A stretch of 64,000 bases of DNA from JAADHX01 sp964569385. Lineage in GTDB: Bacteria > Actinomycetota > Acidimicrobiia > Acidimicrobiales > Poriferisodalaceae. Shown piece after piece: positions 17,701 to 25,712 of the stretch. The number at the start of each line of letters is the position of its first letter. Positions within the stretch are counted from its first letter, which is position 1. The stretch covers positions 1 through 64,000 of the forward strand of contig CAZMUM010000003.1 in assembly GCA_964569385.1 (NCBI GenBank), given 5' to 3'. Below the pieces are notes generated by a model. It saw only the letters and a program-made list of their open reading frames with translations, did not search any database and was not told where the DNA came from. The position numbers and the translations under genes are program-made.

Positions 17701-19532
17701 TGGTCTGGGGCCAGTACGAAGTCATTGTGCCGGTGACGGTCCACTCGATTGGCCCCAACGCGGATGAGTCGCCATCGAACGGCCCTGGTGTCGGGTTCAT
17801 CTTGCGTTGGCAGGGACACAACGACTCTGTCGACCCAGGTTCGCAACCCCAGGTGGGGTTCAAGGCCGATGGTGGCGTCACTCCGACGCCGTTCGGAGCG
17901 TTGATCTTCTGGCGTGACCCGGCCGGTCCAACCGACCAACGAATTGAGGTTCTGGACGAGAATGCCAACCTGGTCACGAGTGACGACACCTTCGCGCTCG
18001 ACGTTGGCGAGCAGTACATTTTCAAAGCCAGAGTCGAAGGCACAACGCCTGCCACCTACCGCTTCAAGGCGTGGAAGGCAGCAGAAGCCGAGCCTGCGGG
18101 CTGGAACGTAACCTGGACCGCCTCAGGCGATGCTGATGAGCCAACGGGCGGTTCGCTGACGCTGTTGTCTCATGAAGTTGACGCCACCTTCGGCGATGTT
18201 GTGGTTACTCCAGCCGGAGCCACCTCGGCGACGCCGAACGTCGTGTCTCCTAGCGCTGGCATCATCGATGACAACACCCTGATCACGCTGTCGAGCCCGC
18301 AAGCTGGTGCGACGATCTTCTACACCACCGACGGCTCAGACCCCACGGCTTCGAGCATCAAGTACACCGGTCCGTTTACTTTGGCCGACGATGCCACCAT
18401 CAAGTCGGTATCGATGGTCGCCGACCACGACCCTTCGGCTGTGGTCTCGACCGCATACACCGTGAATACTGCCCCCGTTGCCGACGCTGGAAGCGGTTCG
18501 ACCATTGATCTCGCCGATGCCGCAACACTTGGCGGCTCGTTCACCGACGATGGTAAGTCTGGTGCCGCGGTTACGCTTGCCTGGACCAAGGTAAGTGGGC
18601 CAGGTGAAGTCGCGTTTACCGATTCAACCAGTGCTGCCACGACAGCAACGTTCACACAGGGTGGCAACTACCTGCTTGAGCTCGAGGTTGACGACGGTCG
18701 CCTGATGTCGACCGACACCGTAACCATCACAGTAAATGCGCCAGACGGTGTCGTATTTGGGTACTGGATAACATCGAATTCTGGCCAGGTGCTGACCTTC
18801 GGGGACGTCGGCCACTTTGGCGACCTTTCGGGCTCGCAGCTAGCGGCTCCGGTTAGTGCCATCGACGCGACCCCAGGCCGCGACGGCTATTGGTTGGCCC
18901 TCGAAAACGGCGATGTAAAGAACTTCGGCAACGCTCAGGACTTCGGCAACGTGTCCGACCTTACGTTGGCCGCCGCAGTTGTCGGCATGACCAGGACCGG
19001 AAGCGGTGGTGGCTACTACCTGCTCGGCGAAGATGGCGGCATATTCTCCTTCGGCGATGCCAACTTCTACGGAAGCACAGGCAATATTGCCCTCGCCAAA
19101 CCCATCACGGCGATGGCGGCAGCTCCCGGTGGCGAGGGCTACTGGTTCGCGGGCGCCGACGGTGGCATGTTCGCTTTCGGACCAGATGCGCCGTTCTTCG
19201 GGTCAGTGCCTGGCGTGTTACCTGCCGGTGTAAGTGTCAACGAACCAGTTGTGGGCATGGCCCCAACTGCTACTGGTAACGGATACTGGCTGGTAGCCGC
19301 CGATGGTGGCCTGTTTGCCTTCGGCGACGCTCAATTCTTCGGCTCGATACCGGGCGTGTTGCCTCCGGGTGCGAAGTTGGCCGAGCCAATTGTCGGCATG
19401 GTTGCCACCGAAAGCGGCAACGGGTACTGGCTTGTGGCCAGAGACGGCGGCGTCTTCGGGTTTGGCGACGCCGAATTTGTTGGTTCGGGAACCGGTCAAG
19501 GCCTCAGCGCAGTGGTGGGCCTTGCTAGTTGA
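14703..19532 (+). CDS. Large secreted multidomain protein with C-terminal GYW/DGG/FGDA repeats
   Basis: 1609 residues. Signal peptide at 1-35 (KFGRRSLAVVLALTVVVAQLA). Then: a beta-sandwich N-terminal part; an Ig-like domain (about 451-540); a concanavalin-like/DUF1349 region (about 540-733); an FN3 domain (about 743-838); a second lectin-like region; a chitobiase C-terminal-type domain with IFYTTDGSDPTASSIKYTGP (about 1176-1257); a PKD-like domain (about 1258-1345); and six about 40-residue repeats (GYWLVAADGGLFAFGDA type, 1350-1608), probably a beta-propeller. All point to an extracellular glycan-binding or adhesive protein, without a visible enzyme domain, LPXTG or C-terminal membrane anchor. 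ATG 14703 is chosen because it starts the signal peptide; 14670 is an alternative. Confidence 0.85.
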   Translation: MKLKFGRRSLAVVLALTVVVAQLARSEPPVNASVFEASSETGYAEIWVPHQQFTGGITNENTCTDTKPNNSWYIEPFVGCPKTVSVTLPGDTTTATSAEMYLDIWAGREANIVRYSINGGPIKTVNAGFDASRSPVVLAIPVADLQNGSNDITFSVNNSKYHIHDASIRLYGVSGSYADTGSLTTVGGIAAGTGGTLDVTNTEIVTITANVPGADRVEFIAYYDGLDEDNDGDTTDWHAFTRMNFQPGGKPNSGYSIPATGGTIGHIGTDLNDGDDNYSIDWDTSLVASQSGVKVKARAITEDSGTRLDVVDAVGGESADFTISRTTYIVEYFRDSDFVDGALREGGGEPDQLTRDMELPADQTDWQSATMLGLFWGAPDITWNGGSTERSFTFLNNGNPANDDVWDISVVELDLNDLVGGQNDIVYDFDSAAFPFGNQVEEPGPLLVVKRAGGLRIYDQPGSRTALDGQPVTLEVVASALGTISYQWTLDNVDIVGANNSTYAFNADIGDGASQDYRVEVTAGGTITSQVATVVLVENAFVADDFSNAATSQALWDEVDATGDATFSYTGAQGIISIPEDNESHQPWIGGNNAGVLRQPMSNTDFDLHAAFESVPAERFAIQGVVVGGSGDPYLRFDIYFDGTNLRPFAAAIDGNSPITFINGAPLGPADAKHIRVRRIGDQFTMFTSADGSAWTQRGQFTYDIDVIEFGPFGGTAVDTVTAPEFHAIVDFVVEVPDGAAGDDGSDNDNTPAVISDVEVVAGATTLIVSWTTSEPTLGSVSYVLNAINETRASAGLSLEHSVQITGLDPLTTYDIDIDAEDINANASTTSLQGTTSAPGVDPTVFDVWYGDTQDFGQMGIPQRWINVLGRVSDAQGIDTLTYSLNGAAAVQMQIGPDGRRLHGAGDFNVDILTSDLESGANTVVLVATDSTASVTQHTVTVNWTPDVEWELPYAANWSDTTGVTDASQPVDGLWALSVDGLTINNVDDGYDRLTAIGDLVWGQYEVIVPVTVHSIGPNADESPSNGPGVGFILRWQGHNDSVDPGSQPQVGFKADGGVTPTPFGALIFWRDPAGPTDQRIEVLDENANLVTSDDTFALDVGEQYIFKARVEGTTPATYRFKAWKAAEAEPAGWNVTWTASGDADEPTGGSLTLLSHEVDATFGDVVVTPAGATSATPNVVSPSAGIIDDNTLITLSSPQAGATIFYTTDGSDPTASSIKYTGPFTLADDATIKSVSMVADHDPSAVVSTAYTVNTAPVADAGSGSTIDLADAATLGGSFTDDGKSGAAVTLAWTKVSGPGEVAFTDSTSAATTATFTQGGNYLLELEVDDGRLMSTDTVTITVNAPDGVVFGYWITSNSGQVLTFGDVGHFGDLSGSQLAAPVSAIDATPGRDGYWLALENGDVKNFGNAQDFGNVSDLTLAAAVVGMTRTGSGGGYYLLGEDGGIFSFGDANFYGSTGNIALAKPITAMAAAPGGEGYWFAGADGGMFAFGPDAPFFGSVPGVLPAGVSVNEPVVGMAPTATGNGYWLVAADGGLFAFGDAQFFGSIPGVLPPGAKLAEPIVGMVATESGNGYWLVARDGGVFGFGDAEFVGSGTGQGLSAVVGLAS

Positions 19533-19576
19533 TTGGGCTAGTTGATTGGGCTAGTTGATTGGGCTAGTTGATTGGG
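19525..19576 (+). repeat. 13-bp tandem repeat, four exact copies, spanning a stop codon
   Basis: CTAGTTGATTGGG is repeated exactly at 19525, 19538, 19551 and 19564. The first copy carries the TGA stop (19530-19532) of the giant secreted protein, and the array ends 5 bp before the stop of the convergent nucleotidase. Because the period is 13, TGA and TAG fall in all three plus frames and TAG in all three minus frames. Confidence 0.97.
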
Positions 19577-19580
19577 CCAG

Positions 19581-21035
19581 CTAATCTGTCAACAACTCGC
19601 CAGCCGTTATGGCCGCTGCATCGTGGGGGAGTGACCCTCGTGCCGCCCGAATATAGGCATATGGCGTTTCGAAGCGGAAGTTCGACACCCGTGAGGTGTA
19701 TACGTCGGCGTAACGCTCGACCTGACGGGCGAAGAGGCTCTTGTCGTTGCCTGCTCTCATGAGCGGGCCCCACAAGGAGTTGCCGAGTTGGGCCGATGCT
19801 TGGGCCAGCGGAGCGATCTGTTCGTCGAGCTGACGACCCGTCGCCGAAACGGCATCGAGTTGGCGCGACAACCTGGCCACGGCTGGGCGGTCGCCGCGCG
19901 AATGGCGTCGCTCGAGCCGCAGGTGAGCAGCACGGCGTTCGAGTTCGATTTTGGTGTCCATGAGTTCGACCAGTAGGCGCTCGTCGGCCAAGAACTCCGA
20001 TGCGTCCTCGACTTCGTCTTCAATCTCGCGGGTTATCAACGCGGTTCGCCACCGCGAGGCGTCTTTGCTGACGTGGACATCGCCGAACAGGTGGTCGCCG
20101 ACATAGAGCAGGTGCGCTGGTGAGTGCCCGAGGCTGTCTTCGACCGCTCTCGCGCTTCCCCCGAAATACACCTCACCCGCGACAAGGGGCCCATAGTGGG
20201 GCTGAAGCAGCGACTCGTCTTCGTCGACGACCCGGTAAATCTGGTTGTTGTCTGAGAAGAACGATGGTTTGTTGGCCGAAACAATCACGACATCGAACAG
20301 ATCGCGCCAGGTTTCGCCGTCTGGCATGAAAGGATCGACGGCGTATCGCATCATCTGACGCGAATATGACCAGTCGGAGTTGGTGATCATTAACAACTGC
20401 TTGCCAGCTAGGCGTTGATCCTGAAGGGCAGGTACGAGGTCGCGGTCTAGGGCAACGAAACGTTTGGGGTCGGCAACGATCTCGGCCTTGAGACGCCCGT
20501 GCTGATGGGCCGAATCGAGAGCTTCGTCGATCAGTCGGTACAGATCGTGGTAGCTGACGACACCATCAAGGCTGTTGGCGTCGTGAAGGTCGACAAGTTG
20601 GCTCCAAAGGCAAGCTCGCGACAGTTCGAACAGTGTGTTCATAAACTCGAAGCGATCGCTTGACAGCTCGACAACAGCTTCGGCATAGATCGACCGCTGC
20701 TCTTCGAAGTCGAGCACCCTTGTGCCGTGCATTGCCCTAACCACGAACCCGAAGCGTGTCGCTTTGAGCAGGTTTCCGGTCTCTAGGTCGAAGGTGAGGC
20801 CCAAGGTAAACGCGTCGGGGTCGAAGCTCAACTCGGCGACGGGCAAGCCCTGGTCGGTTAGCCACCTTCGCGCGTGCTCGAAAGCACCACGTTCCCATTC
20901 CCTGACTCGGTAGTGGACAAGGGTGTAGTCCATGTCGTAACCGATGGCTTTGAGCGATCGGATGTTCAGGGTTCGATTCGCAAAAAGGCGGCGGCTCGAT
21001 GGCGTAGCGTGTGAGTCGTCTACTTGGCTGGCCAT
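19581..21035 (-). CDS. HAD-family purine 5'-nucleotidase (cN-II type)
   Basis: 484 residues. The HAD motif I is AIGYDMDYTLVHY (nucleophile Asp and general acid Asp), placing it in the IMP/GMP-specific cytosolic 5'-nucleotidase family. Motif II is in LLMITNSDWSYS, and motif IV is LYVGDHLFGDV with the metal-binding Asp. A coiled-coil-like helical insertion (about 370-420) lies near the C-terminus. It dephosphorylates purine nucleoside monophosphates in the cytoplasm. The ATG at 21035 is 1 bp after the malic enzyme stop, giving translational coupling; an extended N-terminus from 21113 would overlap that gene. Its stop lies beside a 13-bp tandem array shared with the convergent gene. Confidence 0.88.
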   Translation of the reverse strand: MASQVDDSHATPSSRRLFANRTLNIRSLKAIGYDMDYTLVHYRVREWERGAFEHARRWLTDQGLPVAELSFDPDAFTLGLTFDLETGNLLKATRFGFVVRAMHGTRVLDFEEQRSIYAEAVVELSSDRFEFMNTLFELSRACLWSQLVDLHDANSLDGVVSYHDLYRLIDEALDSAHQHGRLKAEIVADPKRFVALDRDLVPALQDQRLAGKQLLMITNSDWSYSRQMMRYAVDPFMPDGETWRDLFDVVIVSANKPSFFSDNNQIYRVVDEDESLLQPHYGPLVAGEVYFGGSARAVEDSLGHSPAHLLYVGDHLFGDVHVSKDASRWRTALITREIEDEVEDASEFLADERLLVELMDTKIELERRAAHLRLERRHSRGDRPAVARLSRQLDAVSATGRQLDEQIAPLAQASAQLGNSLWGPLMRAGNDKSLFARQVERYADVYTSRVSNFRFETPYAYIRAARGSLPHDAAAITAGELLTD

Positions 21036-21036
21036 G

Positions 21037-22716
21037 TCAGATCGCGATGACGTGGGGGTAGATAGGTTCCCACCAATAGGACTCGACCCGCTCGTCGATG
21101 TCGAGATCGCCAAATGCTGGCGCCACTCCGTCCTCGACTGCCTGGCGGCCCACCGCGCAAGCGATGGTACGGCTGATTTTCGGAACGTCGATTATTGGTG
21201 GCAAGACGGGTGAGCCTGGTTGATCGTCGGCGTAGGTGTGTGCGGCCTCGGCCACAGCGTTGGCCGCGGCCAGGAGCATTGCGTCGGTGATGACCGAAGC
21301 ACCAACGGCAACTGCGCCAAGACCCAGGCCTGGGAACACATAGACGTTGTTGGCTTGGGCGATGTGGTGGGTGACACCATCGCGGACTACGGGATCGAAC
21401 GGTGACCCCGTGGCCACTAGGGCCTGGCCATCTGACCACTCGAGAATGTCGGCGGGGGTAGCCTCGGCCCGGTCGGTTGGGTTCGACAAAGGCAACACGA
21501 TCGGGTGTTTGGTCCAGCTAGCCATATCGCGGATCATGTCTTGGGTGAAGGTTCCAGGCTGGCCAGACACGCCAATGAGCACCGTGGGTTTGACTTCGGC
21601 GAAGGCTCGGGCGAGCGGCACCTTTTTGTCGTCGTCGACCCAGGTGGCGATGGCGTCGAACGGTTTGGCGAAGGGCTCTTGATGCGGAGCTATCCGCTCG
21701 GATTTGGTGTGTACCAGACCTTTGCTGTTGGTCAGGAACAGCTGATCGGTCGGGTTAGCGACACCTTCGCGTCGAAGCGCGTCGCAGAGCACCGCCGCAA
21801 TTCCCGTTCCGGCTGACCCGGCCCCGACAATCAGGAACCGCTGGTCGGCGAGGCTGGCATTGGCTGATCGTATGGCACCACGAATGGCAGCATAGGCAAC
21901 AGCGGCTGTGCCTTGAATGTCGTCGTTAAAGCTCAGGTGTTCGTGGCGGTAGCGGTTTAGGAGTGGGGTGGCGTTGTGTTGGGCGAAGTCTTCCCATTGG
22001 AGCAATGCTGTTGGGAAGCGGCGTTTCACGGCCTGGACGAAGGTGTCGACGAAGTCGTCGTAATCGGCCCCAGTTACTCGAGGAGCACGAGAACCGAGAT
22101 AGAGGGGATCGTTGAGGAGGTCTTCGTTGTTGGTGCCGACATCGAGCAGAATCGCGAGCGTGCGCTCCGGCGGGATTCCGCCAACGCCCGTGTAAAGCGC
22201 GAGTTTGCCGATGGGGATGCCCATGCCGCCTACTCCCTGATCGCCGAGGCCAAGGATACGTTCGCCGTCGGTAACGACGATCACGTCGATGTCTCGCTCA
22301 ATCGAGGCCAACTGTTCGTGAACCCGGTGGCGGTCATGAAAACACAGGTACATGCCGCGGGGTTGTCGGTAGATGCGCGAGAACTGTTGGCACGCGACAC
22401 CCACAGTCGGGGTGTAGACCATTGGCATCAACTCGTGCAGACGCGACTGCAAGAAGGCGTAGAACAGCACCTCGTTGCGGTCCTGGAGAGCCCGCAAGTA
22501 CACGTGGCGGGCTAGATCGTCGTCTTCAAGATGGTCGTACTCGTGGTCGATTCGACGCAGGTGGTCATCGAGTGACTCATAGGCTGCTGGCACGTGACCT
22601 TGTACCAGCAACGACTCTCGTTCTTCGCGAGTGAACGCGGTTCCTTTGGCTAGCAGTGGTTCTTTGATTAGCCGACGGCCTCTGAGCCTTGTAGTCACGA
22701 CGCGTGGATGGTTCAT
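21037..22716 (-). CDS. Malic enzyme (NAD(P)-dependent, oxaloacetate-decarboxylating)
   Basis: About 559 residues, the length of the large bacterial/eukaryotic malic enzyme class. Converts malate to pyruvate and CO2 with reduction of NAD(P). Seen are the N-terminal malic signature PMVYTPTVGVACQQFSRIYR, the catalytic/metal region LLQWEDFAQHNATPLL and FNDDIQGTAAVA, and the nucleotide-binding GAGSAGTGIAAVL. SNPTDRAEATP closes the active site. The ATG at 22716 is preferred over TTG 22725 and has TAACAT 9 nt upstream. It is the first gene of an operon with the nucleotidase. Cofactor preference is not decided here. Confidence 0.93.
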   Translation of the reverse strand: MNHPRVVTTRLRGRRLIKEPLLAKGTAFTREERESLLVQGHVPAAYESLDDHLRRIDHEYDHLEDDDLARHVYLRALQDRNEVLFYAFLQSRLHELMPMVYTPTVGVACQQFSRIYRQPRGMYLCFHDRHRVHEQLASIERDIDVIVVTDGERILGLGDQGVGGMGIPIGKLALYTGVGGIPPERTLAILLDVGTNNEDLLNDPLYLGSRAPRVTGADYDDFVDTFVQAVKRRFPTALLQWEDFAQHNATPLLNRYRHEHLSFNDDIQGTAAVAYAAIRGAIRSANASLADQRFLIVGAGSAGTGIAAVLCDALRREGVANPTDQLFLTNSKGLVHTKSERIAPHQEPFAKPFDAIATWVDDDKKVPLARAFAEVKPTVLIGVSGQPGTFTQDMIRDMASWTKHPIVLPLSNPTDRAEATPADILEWSDGQALVATGSPFDPVVRDGVTHHIAQANNVYVFPGLGLGAVAVGASVITDAMLLAAANAVAEAAHTYADDQPGSPVLPPIIDVPKISRTIACAVGRQAVEDGVAPAFGDLDIDERVESYWWEPIYPHVIAI

Positions 22717-22725
22717 TGGCGCCAA

Positions 22726-22731
22726 ATGTTA
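22726..22731 (-). promoter_or_regulatory. -10 box (TAACAT), leaderless-type
   Basis: On the minus strand TAACAT ends 9 nt before the ATG at 22716. Confidence 0.35.
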
Positions 22732-22764
22732 ACTGCCAGTCCGCTGATTCGGGGCGTGGTGGTC

Positions 22765-22770
22765 TAACGT
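22765..22770 (+). promoter_or_regulatory. -10 box (TAACGT), leaderless-type
   Basis: TAACGT ends 8 nt before the ATG at 22779, with no Shine-Dalgarno. It is divergent from the malic enzyme promoter 33 bp away. Confidence 0.38.
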
Positions 22771-22778
22771 TTTGGTCA

Positions 22779-23606
22779 ATGACAGGAGATACTCACATCG
22801 AAGCCCAAGACTTCCATCAACTCATGGACCTTGAGCCGCATGGTCCCGACGTGTTTGTGGGTATTAGCCCGGTGTATCCGTGGGGTCGTCTTTATGGCGG
22901 CCAGGTTGTCGCCCAGGCTCTTCGTGCTGCGGCGTTCACCGTAGAGGACCGATTTCGGCCGCACTCGTTGCACGCCTACTTCATACGAGGTGGAACATCG
23001 GCTGAGCCGGTTCGTTACGAAGTCGATCGCATTCGCAACGGCCGGTCATTCGTGACGAGGCGGGTTGTGGCCAGGCAAAGCAACGGGGCAATCCTCAACC
23101 TCTCGGCTTCGTTTCACGTCGAAGAAGACCAACCCGAGAGCCAAACGTTCGAACTCCCGCAGGCACCAAAGCCAAGCGAGCTAGTCGACGACGGATGGGG
23201 ATTCCTGCTCGATCGGAGATCGGTGCCGCTCGACCGCAAACTCGGTAAGTCGATGGGGTGGGTCAGGCTTGTAACCGATATCGGCGATGATCCGCTGCTT
23301 CATGCCTGTGGTCTGGCCTTCACCAGCGACACGGTTCAGTTCGGCGCGGCTAGGGCTGCTCACCCCGTTGAGGTCGCCGACGAGCGACAGCACCGCGACT
23401 TCATCGGCGCCAGTCTCGATCATGCAATTTGGTTTCACCGGCCAGGTAGAGCCGACAAGTTTCATCTATACGACTTCACCTCACACGGTTTGATTGGGGG
23501 CCGCGGTCTCGTCACTGGCCAACTATTCGACGAAGCCGGGGTTCACGTGGCTTCAGTAGCCCAAGAGGTTCTGCTTCGGTTCATCGGCGACAGCGACGGC
23601 GTGTGA
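22779..23606 (+). CDS. tesB: Acyl-CoA thioesterase II
   Basis: 275 residues forming a double hot-dog. The N-terminal half has VGISPVYPWGRLYGGQVVAQALRAA (substrate channel) and HSLHAYFIRGG, which are characteristic of TesB. The second half has the catalytic region SLDHAIWFHRPGRADKFHLYDF, including the His/Asp-bearing segment, and GGRGLVTGQLFDEAGVHVASVAQE. It hydrolyses medium/long-chain acyl-CoA in the cytoplasm. The ATG at 22779 starts homologous sequence and has a -10 box 8 nt upstream; the upstream ATG at 22704 would overlap the divergent gene. Confidence 0.93.
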   Translation: MTGDTHIEAQDFHQLMDLEPHGPDVFVGISPVYPWGRLYGGQVVAQALRAAAFTVEDRFRPHSLHAYFIRGGTSAEPVRYEVDRIRNGRSFVTRRVVARQSNGAILNLSASFHVEEDQPESQTFELPQAPKPSELVDDGWGFLLDRRSVPLDRKLGKSMGWVRLVTDIGDDPLLHACGLAFTSDTVQFGAARAAHPVEVADERQHRDFIGASLDHAIWFHRPGRADKFHLYDFTSHGLIGGRGLVTGQLFDEAGVHVASVAQEVLLRFIGDSDGV

Positions 23607-23676
23607 GGGTCTTTGTGTGCCCGTGGGCTCATGTCGCGATAGCTTCTGCGCTCGTGCCAAGCCACCCTTCGCGCCT

Positions 23677-24315
23677 ATGACAGCAATCGCTCCACAGAAG
23701 CCGCGGTGGCGCGGGTTCAGCCATAAGTGGTCCTTCGTGGCCTCGTTGCCTATCGGCGCGCTGTTTGTGGCTGCTCAGGGTGGCCGGGCGCTCGTGGCTG
23801 CGTTTGTTTATGCCTCCTGTGTGTCGTTCATGTTCGGCGCCAGTGCCCTGTACCACCGGGTCAACTGGTCGCCCAAGGTCGAGCCATCGATGATGCAGGT
23901 CGACAAGACCGGCATCTACCTGATGATCGCCGGAACGTTCACGCCGGTAGTCAGCGTTGGGATATCGGGCCGGTTCTCCAACGCACTGCTGGCGACTGTG
24001 TGGGTTCTGACGGCCATCTTGATAGCGAACCTATGGATGCCGTGGACTCCTCCATACGGGTTAGTCACGGCAAGCTACATAGGGGTCGGCTGGCTCGGAC
24101 TGCTCGCTGTGCCAGGGATGTGGACCCAGGTAGGACCCACATTCACGTTCATGATTCTTGGCGGAGGCTTGCTGTTTACGATCGGCGGCATCTTGCTGGC
24201 GCTGCGCAAACCAAGACTGTGGCCAACCACATTTGGCTATCACGAACTTTGGCATGTGCTTGTTATCGCGGGGGCCACTATTCATTTCGTGGCCCTTCTC
24301 GTCTACGTGTTTTAG
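23677..24315 (+). CDS. Hemolysin III / TrhA family membrane protein (PAQR-like)
   Basis: 212 residues with seven predicted membrane helices, the standard size for the hemolysin III family related to progestin/adipoQ receptors. The conserved metal site is visible as ASALYHRVNW after helix 2, DKTGIYLMIAGTFTP at helix 3, and HELWHVLVIAGATIHF in the last helix pair (the His residues). It is an inner-membrane protein implicated in membrane-energetics homeostasis in other bacteria; true haemolytic activity is doubtful. The ATG at 23677 avoids a cysteine-rich leader from 23617. It lies 70 bp after tesB on the same strand and may be co-transcribed. Confidence 0.9.
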   Translation: MTAIAPQKPRWRGFSHKWSFVASLPIGALFVAAQGGRALVAAFVYASCVSFMFGASALYHRVNWSPKVEPSMMQVDKTGIYLMIAGTFTPVVSVGISGRFSNALLATVWVLTAILIANLWMPWTPPYGLVTASYIGVGWLGLLAVPGMWTQVGPTFTFMILGGGLLFTIGGILLALRKPRLWPTTFGYHELWHVLVIAGATIHFVALLVYVF

Positions 24316-24322
24316 AGGCGTA

Positions 24323-24952
24323 ATGCCCGACGATTCTGAACCATCGCAAACCCGGCGATATCTGGAACGCCAAGTTGATGGTCGGATGATCGAGGTGATC
24401 AAAACCCATATTGGGCCTGAGTGTTCATCAGTGATCGATGTTGCGTGCGGGTCTGGTTTGTACGGCGAGGCCTTGGCCGCGGTCGCTGATCGTGTTGTTG
24501 GTGTCGACTATGACTCCGCGCTTGTAACGGCGGCCGCGAACACAGGGGCCTACGACCAGGTGCTACAGATGGAGGCTCAGGGTCTCGTCGACCATGACGA
24601 ACAGTTCGAAGCCGTATTTTGTTCGGAGTTTCTAGAGCACGTATCGAACAATGAGTTCGCCGGTGTCATCGGAGCTATCGAATCGGTGGCAATCGACCGA
24701 GTGGTGCTGACCGTGCCAAACCCGCGGTCTCCGCACTTCAAACACGACCCGACCCACATCCTTAAGTACCGAGTTCGGCCGCTATTGCGGTTGCTGAACC
24801 GGAGCGATCGGTTTGGCTACCGGCTTATGGCGCTCGGGTTCGCCGACGAATGGCGGGCCAACCCGATTGTCAGGATGCTTCAGCCCGTCGCATCGAGAGC
24901 GGCGATCTTTTCCCCCACCGTGTTGTTCGTTGGCAAGAGGGGTACCAGCTGA
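24323..24952 (+). CDS. SAM-dependent methyltransferase (class I)
   Basis: 209 residues. The SAM motif I is SVIDVACGSGLYGEAL, with motif II VVGVDYDSALV. Post-motif residues are EAVFCSEFLEHV and the beta-5 strand VVLTVPNPRSPHF. The acceptor is unknown; the HDPTHI stretch resembles methyltransferases acting on lipids or sugars. It begins 7 bp after the hemolysin III stop and ends 19 bp before the dolichol-phosphate-mannose-synthase-like gene, so it probably shares their transcript. The downstream start is chosen because the upstream extension overlaps the preceding gene in another frame. Confidence 0.82.
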   Translation: MPDDSEPSQTRRYLERQVDGRMIEVIKTHIGPECSSVIDVACGSGLYGEALAAVADRVVGVDYDSALVTAAANTGAYDQVLQMEAQGLVDHDEQFEAVFCSEFLEHVSNNEFAGVIGAIESVAIDRVVLTVPNPRSPHFKHDPTHILKYRVRPLLRLLNRSDRFGYRLMALGFADEWRANPIVRMLQPVASRAAIFSPTVLFVGKRGTS

Positions 24953-24971
24953 GCTAGATTCGGCGGCCGCT

Positions 24972-25712
24972 ATGACCAGTCCAACCACCAGCGACCTTTG
25001 GGATCTCGACATCACCGTTGTGGTTCCTACGCGTAACGAGGTAGACAACGTTGGCCCGCTACTCGCCAGAATCGAGGCCCTCGGGGTTGGGCGAGTGCTC
25101 GTGGTCGATGACTCCGACGATGGCACGGCCTCTGCGGTAGAACGAACTGCGCTTGGCCTCGACACAAAAACTGAGGTTCTGCATCGTGCCCCTGGCGAAC
25201 GCACCGGCGGACTCGCCGGCGCCGTGGTGGCTGGTTTTGAGAGATCGGCCTCGCCGTGGTGTTGTGTGCTCGATGGCGACCTGCAACATCCACCGGAGAT
25301 CATCCCCGAGTTGGCCAAGTTCGCCGCCGAAACAGGCGCCGATCTCGTTGTCGCGACCCGGCACAATTGGGACTCCATCAATGAAGGGCTGACATGGTGG
25401 AGGCGCTGGTTGTCTTGGGCCGCAGGTCGGGCCGCGTTCAGGCTCCTGCCCACCGAACTGGCCAAGGTGAGCGACCCCCTCAGCGGGTTCTTTCTGATTC
25501 GTACCGATGTTTTGGTCTTCGACAGACTTCAAGCCGACGGCTTCAAGATCTTGATGGAGATTGTGGCAACCCATCCAGAACTACGGATCGGCGAAGTGTC
25601 ATTCCATTTCGCCCATCGCGTGAATGGCCAGAGCAAAGGCTCGATCGGCGAGGGAGTTCGCTATCTGCGACATCTCAGGTCGTTGCGTCGGCGGGTCAGA
25701 TCCCGCAACTAG
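24972..25712 (+). CDS. Polyprenyl-phosphate mannose synthase-like GT2
   Basis: A 246-residue GT-A catalytic domain of the DPM1/Ppm1 type: ITVVVPTRNEVDNV, VLVVDDSDDGT (first DXD-like), CVLDGDLQHPPEIIPEL (the DGDLQHP motif), then DPLSGFFLIRTDVL and FKILMEIV. It transfers mannose (or glucose) from GDP/UDP-sugar to polyprenyl phosphate on the cytoplasmic membrane face. There is no C-terminal membrane part. The product would be the donor for the adjacent outer-face PIG-V-like and GT39 enzymes, a functional link based on family knowledge. The stop codon shares CTAG with the convergent mannosyltransferase stop. Confidence 0.88.
   Translation: MTSPTTSDLWDLDITVVVPTRNEVDNVGPLLARIEALGVGRVLVVDDSDDGTASAVERTALGLDTKTEVLHRAPGERTGGLAGAVVAGFERSASPWCCVLDGDLQHPPEIIPELAKFAAETGADLVVATRHNWDSINEGLTWWRRWLSWAAGRAAFRLLPTELAKVSDPLSGFFLIRTDVLVFDRLQADGFKILMEIVATHPELRIGEVSFHFAHRVNGQSKGSIGEGVRYLRHLRSLRRRVRSRN

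Noticed and set aside
19525..19576. Tandem repeats as a CRISPR or origin iteron array
   Set aside because: Units are contiguous with no spacers, only 13 bp, and no cas or replication genes are near.
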